This document shows positions 58,262 to 64,000 of a stretch of 64,000 bases of DNA, in pieces. The first letter of the stretch is position 1; the number at the start of each line of letters is the position of its first letter. The notes below the pieces were generated by a model. It was given only the letters and a program-made list of their open reading frames with translations. It had not been told where the DNA came from and searched no databases. A program made the translations under genes and the position numbers. The stretch comes from Psychroserpens algicola (GTDB lineage Bacteria; Bacteroidota; Bacteroidia; Flavobacteriales; Flavobacteriaceae): the NCBI RefSeq assembly GCF_014526325.1, contig NZ_JACNMJ010000006.1:62001-126000 (forward strand), in the 5' to 3' direction.

Positions 58262-58786
58262 TTATTTTTGTTCTGGAGGAAAGCCTTCAAGCACTTTTTC
58301 TACAATGGCTTTAAATTGCGCTTCACGCTTTTCGGGAGTTGCATTTGGTTTATAATTAGACTCGGATATAGCTTGCCAGAAGAGTCCTGTTTTGTTTTCA
58401 TCAACAAATTCGAAAACAATTTCCCGACCTAACTGACTTTGTCCGATGGGCAAACCTATTGAAATACCACCTCCTACATTTCTGCCAGTACCACCAACAC
58501 CGACACCGACATTATTTTGGCGTTGCTGTTGAAACTCAACACTTTTGATATCGATAAAAAAATCTGGTGTATCAGATAAGGTATAACCTCTAGCTTCTAA
58601 CCCTTCATCTAGAGCTCTAAATAATCGTTTGGTGTCTAAATCACTCAATCCAGATTTAATATCACCATAGTAATTATAGGTTTTATACGTTTCAAAATTT
58701 GTTGTCTTTTCATAGTCGTAATCTACTCGAATTGGTGCACATGATGTCACTATAAATAAGACGAGTAATAAAAAGGTATATCTCAT
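58262..58786 (-). CDS. DUF4136 lipoprotein
   Basis: A 174-residue lipoprotein with lipobox VTSC (Cys16). The DUF4136 pattern starts at VDYDYEKTTNFETYKTYNYY and ends in AIVEKVLEGFPPEQK, with a glycine-rich loop (GVGVGGTGRNVGGGISIG) in the middle. Function is unknown; the family is often periplasmic or outer-membrane attached. It lies 178 bases after the ion channel gene, beyond the repeat-like element. Confidence 0.85.
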   Translation of the reverse strand: MRYTFLLLVLFIVTSCAPIRVDYDYEKTTNFETYKTYNYYGDIKSGLSDLDTKRLFRALDEGLEARGYTLSDTPDFFIDIKSVEFQQQRQNNVGVGVGGTGRNVGGGISIGLPIGQSQLGREIVFEFVDENKTGLFWQAISESNYKPNATPEKREAQFKAIVEKVLEGFPPEQK

Positions 58787-58849
58787 TGCATTTTTATTTT
58801 AAAGATAAGAAAAAAATCATCCTACAAGGCCAACTTTAACTTTAGTGCT

Positions 58850-58957
58850 TGCATTAAGGATGGAGGTTTTGTTGGAGCTCTCCTAAGCTCTAGCTTGGGA
58901 AGCGACTACCGAGAGCCTGACCATGACCGAGTTTTTGACGAGCGGCATGGGAATGCC
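58850..58957 (-). repeat. GC-rich, probably dispersed, flavobacterial repeat element
   Basis: About 108 bases that are markedly richer in G and C than all surrounding intergenic DNA, with no open frame. The ends carry GCATT (58850-58854) and AATGC (58951-58955), which pair, and small internal stems can form (GAGCT with AGCTC near 58874-58889; GGCAT with ATGCC around 58943-58955). On the minus strand the GGGCATTCCC start, the GGTCAGGCTCTCGGTAGTCGC middle and the CCATCCTTAATGC end resemble, from memory, intergenic repeats found downstream of genes across flavobacteria. It begins 8 bases after the channel stop codon. Confidence 0.5.
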
Positions 58958-58964
58958 CTGAAGC

Positions 58965-59675
58965 TTATTCAGATTCCTTTTTATCGACAGATTTTGTTAA
59001 AGCCGATGAAATAATTCCTGTTGGAATCGCTACGATACCCAAACCAATCATGAGAATGAAAAAGGTAAACACTTTGCCGCCAACAGTTATAGGATAAACG
59101 TCACCATAACCCACTGTTGTTAGTGTGATAATTGCCCACCAGAGGCTATCGAAGATGGATGAAAAATGTTCGGGCTGGGCTTGATTTTCAAAATAATAAA
59201 TACCTACGGCTGCGAAATAAATAAGAATTAATGTGATGAATATAAACAGTAGTATTTGTTCTTTAGCCGACTTAATAGCATTGAGAAACTCGTTCATTGC
59301 TTTGTTGTAACGCACTAGTTTTAAGATTCTAAACAAGCGCAAAAAGCGTAAGGCTCGTAAAGATCTTAAATCGACTCCAAAGGACAAATAAAATGGTAAA
59401 ATAGCGAGGACATCTATGATTCCGAAAAAACTAAATATAAACTTGAGTTTGCTATTTGCTACGTAAATGCGCAGGAGGTATTCTATGGTAAAAACGATAA
59501 CACAAAACAACTCTATAGATTGAAGAATCGTTCTGGTTTGTGGTTTTAAATCTGGAATCGTTTCTACCGAAAAGGTAATGATAGACACTAAAATTAATGC
59601 TTGAATAAAAAATGAAAAGTAGCGGCTTAACCGATTATCATTAATTTCTACAATGCTTTTAATGTATTGCTTCAT
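58965..59675 (-). CDS. Voltage-gated-type potassium channel protein
   Basis: A 236-residue six-helix ion channel subunit. The S4-like segment carries Arg every third residue (104-122, RSLRALRFLRLFRILKLVR), and the pore filter TTVGYGD (186-192) is the potassium signature. The tail is short, without a cyclic-nucleotide or RCK domain. It likely forms tetramers in the inner membrane. It follows obgE by 20 bases, so it is probably co-transcribed with it. Confidence 0.92.
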   Translation of the reverse strand: MKQYIKSIVEINDNRLSRYFSFFIQALILVSIITFSVETIPDLKPQTRTILQSIELFCVIVFTIEYLLRIYVANSKLKFIFSFFGIIDVLAILPFYLSFGVDLRSLRALRFLRLFRILKLVRYNKAMNEFLNAIKSAKEQILLFIFITLILIYFAAVGIYYFENQAQPEHFSSIFDSLWWAIITLTTVGYGDVYPITVGGKVFTFFILMIGLGIVAIPTGIISSALTKSVDKKESE

Positions 59676-59695
59676 AATAAATAAGGTTGACTTAC

Positions 59696-60694
59696 CTAGT
59701 CATTGAGCATCTTCCAGAGTTTGTCTTTTAGTGCTGTGATACCCTGTTGTGCTACAGATGATATAAACATATATTGAATAGGCAGAGTGTCATCTAATTC
59801 TGCTTTTAATTCAGTTTTTAGCTCGTCGTCTAACATATCGCACTTAGAAATAGCAATCATACGTTCTTTATCCAGCATTTCTGGGTTGTAACGCTTAAGC
59901 TCATCTAATAGAATATCGTATTGCTTACGGATATCTTCGGCATCGGCAGGAATTAGAAACAGTAGTATGGAATTACGTTCGATATGACGTAAAAAATAAT
60001 GCCCTAGACCTTTACCTTCTGCTGCACCTTCGATAATTCCAGGAATATCGGCCATGACAAAGGTTTGATAATCTCGATATTCAACAATTCCTAAATTAGG
60101 TTTGAGTGTTGTAAATTCGTAATCGGCAATTTTAGGTTTAGCCGCAGTAATTACAGATAATAATGTTGATTTTCCTGCATTTGGGAAGCCTACCAATCCT
60201 ACATCTGCTAAGATTTTGAGTTCGATAGTGATATCTTTCTCTTGCAATTCTTCTCCCGGCTGGGCATAACGTGGTGTTTGATTTCGGGAATTTTTAAAAT
60301 GCCAGTTTCCTAATCCGCCTCGACCACCTTGAACGACGATTTGTTCTTCACCATTTTCGGTAATTTCAAAAAGCACTTCATCAGTTTCAGTGTCTTTAAC
60401 CACAGTTCCTAAAGGGACTTCTAAGTAAATATCTTCACCATCGGCTCCAGTACTTCGACTCTTACTTCCGTGTCCGCCATGACCAGCTCTGGCATGTCTT
60501 TTAAACTTGAGATGCAAGAGTGTCCACAGATTAGAATTTCCGCGGATAATAACATGTCCACCACGACCACCATCGCCACCATCTGGTCCACCTTTTTCAA
60601 TAAATTTCTCGCGATGTAAGTGTGCAGAACCTTGTCCTCCTTTACCAGAAGACACATGCATTTTAACATAGTCAACGAAGTTACCCTCAGTCAT
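59696..60694 (-). CDS. obgE: Obg-family ribosome-assembly GTPase
   Basis: A 332-residue GTPase of large-subunit assembly and stress control. The glycine-rich Obg fold (about 2-160, with [14 protein letters not shown]) precedes the G domain, with GFPNAGKS (169-176), DIPG (216-219) and a later SKCD guanine-specificity motif. It has no C-terminal extension beyond the G domain. It follows the hpt-adk gene by 41 bases, a pairing of nucleotide metabolism with GTPase control seen in related bacteria. Confidence 0.96.
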   Translation of the reverse strand: MTEGNFVDYVKMHVSSGKGGQGSAHLHREKFIEKGGPDGGDGGRGGHVIIRGNSNLWTLLHLKFKRHARAGHGGHGSKSRSTGADGEDIYLEVPLGTVVKDTETDEVLFEITENGEEQIVVQGGRGGLGNWHFKNSRNQTPRYAQPGEELQEKDITIELKILADVGLVGFPNAGKSTLLSVITAAKPKIADYEFTTLKPNLGIVEYRDYQTFVMADIPGIIEGAAEGKGLGHYFLRHIERNSILLFLIPADAEDIRKQYDILLDELKRYNPEMLDKERMIAISKCDMLDDELKTELKAELDDTLPIQYMFISSVAQQGITALKDKLWKMLND

Positions 60695-60735
60695 AATCTT
60701 TGTTATCTAAATTCGTTTCCTTTTAAAGCTTTTTT

Positions 60736-61845
60736 TTACAATGTATCGATTACAGCGTTTAATCGCTTAGTGATATCGGCAATACTACCAACACCATCTA
60801 CACCAAAGTATTTATCTTGTGCTGTGTAGTAATCTTTTAAAATTGCTGTCTTTTTGTAATATTCTGTAATTCGGTTTCTAATGACAGTTTCATTGGCATC
60901 ATCTTTTCTGCCGCTTGTTTTACCACGCTCTAATAAACGTCCTACAAGCACTTCGTCATCAACCTCTAATGCAATCATGGCATTGATTTGAGAATCTTTA
61001 CTATCCATGAGTTTATCTAATGCTTCAGCTTGTGCATGCGTTCGCGGAAATCCGTCAAAAATAAAACCGTTGGCATCAGCATTTTTTTCAACTTCAGCAT
61101 TAAGCATATCGATTGTGACCTGATCTGGAACTAATTCGCCTTTATCCATGTAAGATTTGGCTAGCATACCCAAAGCTGTTTCGTTTTTGATATTAAATCT
61201 AAACACATCTCCTGTAGAAATATGTACCAGATTATAGGTTTCTTTTAGAAATTCGGCTTGAGTTCCTTTTCCTGCGCCTGGAGGTCCAAATAGCACTAAA
61301 TTAGTCATGTATTGTGTTGTTTTTAATTGATATATAGCTGGTAAATCACGTCCTAGTCCGTTGTAATCTAATCCGTAACCTACAATAAATTTATTAGGAA
61401 TTTCTTTACCAATATAATGGAGTTTATAATCTTTTTTATAGGCTTCAGGCTTATAAAACAAAGTTGCAATTTTAAGTTCGTCAACATTTTCGTTTTCAAA
61501 AATGCGATTTACTTCTTCTAAAGTATTACCTGAATCGATAATATCTTCTAAAATGACCACTTTTCTACCTGATAAATCCTGAGTTAATCCAATAAGGCGA
61601 TGAATATCTTCAGATGACTTTAAACCTTCATAAGACGCCAGTTTGATAAACGTAACCTCACAAGGCTTTGGATATTTTTTTACAAAATCACTAACAAACA
61701 TAAACGAACCATTTAAAATCCCTACAAATACAGGAACTTCATCTTGCATATCATTGGCGATATCATTTACCATACGTTCAACTATAGTGTCGACTTCATC
61801 TTCGGAAATGAATGGTTTAAAGTATAAATCGTGTAGTTTAATCAC
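60736..61845 (-). CDS. Fused hypoxanthine phosphoribosyltransferase - adenylate kinase
   Basis: A 369-residue two-domain protein. Residues 1-175 are a hypoxanthine phosphoribosyltransferase (PRPP loop VVILEDIIDSGNT, 96-108; flexible-loop and dimer elements around 38-74). Residues 180-369 are an adenylate kinase with P-loop GPPGAGKGT (187-195), DGFPRT (264-269) and a short LID (about 304-325) without zinc cysteines. No stop separates them; the linker is QLKTTQYM. Met180 (ATG at 61308) could start a separate kinase, but the continuous frame favours fusion. This explains the absence of adk from its usual place by secY. Confidence 0.93.
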   Translation of the reverse strand: MIKLHDLYFKPFISEDEVDTIVERMVNDIANDMQDEVPVFVGILNGSFMFVSDFVKKYPKPCEVTFIKLASYEGLKSSEDIHRLIGLTQDLSGRKVVILEDIIDSGNTLEEVNRIFENENVDELKIATLFYKPEAYKKDYKLHYIGKEIPNKFIVGYGLDYNGLGRDLPAIYQLKTTQYMTNLVLFGPPGAGKGTQAEFLKETYNLVHISTGDVFRFNIKNETALGMLAKSYMDKGELVPDQVTIDMLNAEVEKNADANGFIFDGFPRTHAQAEALDKLMDSKDSQINAMIALEVDDEVLVGRLLERGKTSGRKDDANETVIRNRITEYYKKTAILKDYYTAQDKYFGVDGVGSIADITKRLNAVIDTL

Positions 61846-61866
61846 TTGATTTTGATTTTAAAAAAG

Positions 61867-61874
61867 CAAAGATA
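61867..61874 (-). promoter_or_regulatory. -7 box of the hpt-adk gene
   Basis: TATCTTTG on the minus strand (61874 to 61867) matches TAnnTTTG, 21 bases before the ATG at 61845. No TTG is at the expected distance. Confidence 0.5.
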
Positions 61875-61913
61875 ATCAATAGATTGGCGATTACCGATTT
61901 TTGAATTCCATTT

Positions 61914-61946
61914 TTGCTAATCCTTTATATTTATAATGTATTTTTG
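61914..61946 (+). promoter_or_regulatory. Promoter of purK-purE
   Basis: TTG (61914-61916), a 22-base spacer and TATTTTTG (61939-61946) fit the Bacteroidota consensus. The predicted start is near 61952, giving a leader of about 60 bases. No PurR-type operator or riboswitch was recognised in the leader. Confidence 0.65.
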
Positions 61947-62012
61947 TGAAACGAAAACGATATTTTAAACCTATAAAAAGAGTTCCGTTTTCTCGGAAAC
62001 AACCAAAAGTTG

Positions 62013-63167
62013 ATGAACTATTTTTCTTCAGATTTTAAACTTGGTATTCTTGGTGGTGGTCAATTAGGCAAAATGATGTTGTACAGCACCAGAAAGTTTG
62101 ATATTACCACACATGTTATGGATGCCAGTGACGAAGCACCATGCAAGATTGCCTGCAATCATTTTACCTTAGGAGATTTAATGGATTTTGATGCCGTTTA
62201 TAATTTCGGTAAACATGTTGACCTTTTAACTTTCGAGATTGAAAACGTCAATGTTGATGCTCTTGAAAAACTAGAGAAAGAAGGTATTAAAGTGTATCCG
62301 TCGTCAAAGACCTTACGTACCATTCAAAATAAAGCAACACAAAAATTATTTTATAGAGATCATCGTATCCCGACCTCTGATTTTACACGTTTTGCCTACA
62401 TTTCTGAAATTGAGGATGCTATCGAAAATGGCGGATTAGAATTCCCTTTTGTCTGGAAAGCCGCTCAATTTGGCTATGATGGCAATGGTGTCAAAATAGT
62501 AAGATCACTCTCCGACTTAGAAGGTCTGCCTAAAGGCGAATGTATTGCTGAAGATTTAGTTCCTTTTAAGAATGAGTTAGCAGTGATTGTTGCTAGAAAT
62601 CAGCAAGGTGAAGTGAAAACTTATCCTGTGGTTGAAATGGAATTTCATCCAGAAGCCAACCAAGTTGAGTATGTCATTTGTCCGGCGAGAATAAGTAATC
62701 ATGTCGCAGAGAAAGCAAGAACAGTTGCTATGAATGTATCTAAAGCTTTCAACCATGTTGGTTTGCTCGCTGTTGAAATGTTTCAAACTGAAAATGACGA
62801 AATTCTGGTTAATGAAGTTGCTCCGAGACCTCATAATTCTGGACATCAAACCATTGAAGCCAGTTACACCTCACAATTTGAGCAACATATTCGTGCCATA
62901 TTAAATCTACCGCTTGGGAAAACTGATAGTAAAGTTGGTGGTATCATGGTAAATTTAGTAGGTGATGAAGCGCATACTGGACCTGTAGTTTATAAAAACA
63001 TTGAAACCATTATGGAACTCGAAGGCGTTACACCACATATTTATGGAAAAAAACAAACCAGACCTTTTCGTAAAATGGGACATGTGACTATTGTAAATGA
63101 AGATATTAATGAAGCAAGACAAATTGCTGAAGTTGTAAAAAACACAATAAAAGTTATAAGTGAATAA
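62013..63167 (+). CDS. purK: 5-(carboxyamino)imidazole ribonucleotide synthase
   Basis: A 384-residue ATP-grasp enzyme of purine synthesis that carboxylates AIR with ATP and bicarbonate. The N-terminal LGILGGGQLGKMM (about 10-22) and the central ATP-grasp region (QFGYDGNGVKIV, then AEDLVPFKNELAVIVAR and NEVAPRPHNSGHQT) are clear. The frame remains open one codon upstream to a TTG, but the ATG at 62013 is the better start. It is followed after 78 bases by purE, the next enzyme. Confidence 0.96.
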   Translation: MNYFSSDFKLGILGGGQLGKMMLYSTRKFDITTHVMDASDEAPCKIACNHFTLGDLMDFDAVYNFGKHVDLLTFEIENVNVDALEKLEKEGIKVYPSSKTLRTIQNKATQKLFYRDHRIPTSDFTRFAYISEIEDAIENGGLEFPFVWKAAQFGYDGNGVKIVRSLSDLEGLPKGECIAEDLVPFKNELAVIVARNQQGEVKTYPVVEMEFHPEANQVEYVICPARISNHVAEKARTVAMNVSKAFNHVGLLAVEMFQTENDEILVNEVAPRPHNSGHQTIEASYTSQFEQHIRAILNLPLGKTDSKVGGIMVNLVGDEAHTGPVVYKNIETIMELEGVTPHIYGKKQTRPFRKMGHVTIVNEDINEARQIAEVVKNTIKVISE

Positions 63168-63245
63168 CATGACCTCGACTGCAGTTGAGAGGTGTTATTA
63201 TTAATTAGGTTTTGATTATTCTGGACCTGACAAAAATTTAAGGTT

Positions 63246-63725
63246 ATGCAAAAAGTAGCAGTAATTATGGGAAGCAAAAGTGATCTTCCTGTTATGCAAG
63301 ATGCGATAGACATCTTAAAAGAATTTAATATAGCGGTTGAAGTCGATATTGTTTCAGCTCATAGAACTCCAGAAAAGTTATTTGATTTTAGTAAAAATGC
63401 CCATACCAGAGGTATCAATGTTATCATAGCTGGCGCTGGAGGAGCAGCGCATTTACCAGGCATGGTAGCCTCATTATCACCGTTACCTGTAATTGGAGTT
63501 CCTGTAAAAAGCAGCAACTCTATTGATGGATGGGATTCGGTCTTATCAATTCTTCAAATGCCTGGAGGTGTTCCAGTGGCAACTGTTGCGCTAAATGGTG
63601 CTAAAAATGCAGGAATTTTAGCGGCTCAGATTATTGGAGCAACTCAGCCTGATGTTCGTGAAACAATAATTAGGTATAAAGAGAGTTTAAAGGATAAAGT
63701 TACGGCATCTTCTAAAGACCTTTAG
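63246..63725 (+). CDS. purE: N5-carboxyaminoimidazole ribonucleotide mutase (class I PurE)
   Basis: A 159-residue enzyme that converts N5-CAIR, the product of PurK, to CAIR. The signature MGSKSDLPVM (8-17), the SAHRTP loop with catalytic His39 and GAGGAAHLPGM (63-73) are intact. Presence of purK next door confirms the two-step class I route. The gene lacks the C-terminal extension of some PurE proteins. Confidence 0.97.
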   Translation: MQKVAVIMGSKSDLPVMQDAIDILKEFNIAVEVDIVSAHRTPEKLFDFSKNAHTRGINVIIAGAGGAAHLPGMVASLSPLPVIGVPVKSSNSIDGWDSVLSILQMPGGVPVATVALNGAKNAGILAAQIIGATQPDVRETIIRYKESLKDKVTASSKDL

Positions 63726-63743
63726 AAAAGTACACTGCAAAAA

Positions 63744-63767
63744 GAACCTCGCTTTTACACGAGGTTC
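63744..63767 (-). terminator. Hairpin after purE, possible weak terminator
   Basis: GAACCTCG (63744-63751) pairs with CGAGGTTC (63760-63767). The T-run lies on the minus-strand side only, so it does not look like a full terminator for purE on the plus strand. Role uncertain. Confidence 0.3.
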
Positions 63768-63899
63768 AGAGCTATTAATCAATTCTTACTAAAATCTTAC
63801 AAAAAAATAAGTTTTAATAATACTGCAAAATTAGTAATTAATTTAACATAACGTTCTTAACAATACGTTAATCGACATAAAAAATAACGCCTTTTCCAT

Positions 63900-64000
63900 A
63901 TGAGCATTTTAAACTCAAAATTTAACACACCTTTTCATACAGCACCATTTTCAAAAATTAAAAATGAAGACTATTTACCTGCATTTTTAAAAGCTATCGA
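63900..64000 (+). CDS. M3-family metallopeptidase, N-terminal fragment
   Basis: The first 33 codons are present, from ATG 63900; the gene runs off the window. The sequence MSILNSKFNTPFHTAPFSKI and then KNEDYLPAFLKAI matches the start of M3 peptidyl-dipeptidases (Dcp type), where the family begins with PF..APF..I...hY.PAF. The zinc HExxH motif lies outside. It starts 174 bases after purE and no promoter box was found in that gap. Confidence 0.7.
   Translation, partial: MSILNSKFNTPFHTAPFSKIKNEDYLPAFLKAI

Noticed and set aside
58229-58432. Open frame on the plus strand overlapping the DUF4136 gene
   Set aside because: It is antisense to the lipoprotein frame, short and without a family match.
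62010-62012. TTG start one codon before purK
   Set aside because: An ATG follows immediately and matches the family start better.
63744-63767. Strong terminator of purE
   Set aside because: The stem is real, but the T-run is on the other strand, so it is listed only as a weak hairpin.

Overview
The window is a chromosomal segment of a Bacteroidota bacterium, most likely a marine-type member of Flavobacteriaceae. The base composition is AT-rich. Gene starts are preceded by A-rich stretches and not by a GGAGG-type ribosome binding site. Several promoters fit the Bacteroidota form TTG-N(17-23)-TAnnTTTG. There is a SusC/SusD pair, a C-terminal type IX secretion sorting domain, a surface-lipoprotein signal (Cys-SDDD), and many outer-membrane barrels with flavobacterial relatives. 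No tRNA, rRNA, CRISPR array, insertion sequence or prophage was recognised, and no gene-free stretch exceeds about 220 bases.

Layout. 1-3461 (+): end of cdsA, a phosphatidylserine decarboxylase, an acyl-CoA-binding protein, an Old Yellow Enzyme-type oxidoreductase, and a second, larger PSD-family decarboxylase. 3478-5744 (-): an arginine deiminase-superfamily protein and citrate synthase. 5960-6712 (+): a DUF481 barrel. 6767-9319 (-): enolase and the carbamoyl-phosphate synthase small subunit. 9495-26878 (-): the whole str-S10-spc-alpha ribosomal supercluster, from rpsL to rplQ. It has fusA but no tuf, and no adk or map between secY and infA. rpmJ (38 codons) is present. A terminator with a promoter inside it separates rpsK from rpsD-rpoA-rplQ, and several leader-like gaps of 66-138 bases carry hairpins.

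27051-36516 (+): an Omp85-type barrel, then a SusC-SusD-surface lipoprotein operon, then a type IX-secreted arylsulfotransferase-like protein. 36579-39418: rlmB (+), a rhomboid protease (-) and rarA (+), with convergent neighbours sharing four-base stop overlaps. 39415-45023 (-): a six-gene run, radC - deacetylase-like - HAD nucleotidase - lipoprotein - DUF5723 barrel - coiled-coil protein. 45097-47775 (+): a compact four-gene run that looks like small-molecule defence (DinB/DUF1569, PaiB-like, exported dienelactone hydrolase, GyrI-like). 47765-50985 (-): a lipoprotein, mpl and a TPR protein. 51173-57574 (+): a 2133-residue alpha-2-macroglobulin with an internal SusC-like carboxypeptidase-regulatory domain. 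57626-61845 (-): a secreted DinB protein, a DUF4136 lipoprotein, a voltage-gated-type ion channel, obgE, and a fused hypoxanthine phosphoribosyltransferase-adenylate kinase. 62013-64000 (+): purK, purE and the start of an M3 peptidase.

Most of the window is housekeeping. The parts most worth a second look are the alpha-2-macroglobulin/SusC-like hybrid, the GC-rich repeat-like element at 58850-58957, the HPRT-adenylate kinase fusion, the four-gene detoxification-like run, the PsiD-like second decarboxylase, and the leader structures of the ribosomal cluster. I saw no wholly new defence or mobile system and do not claim one.
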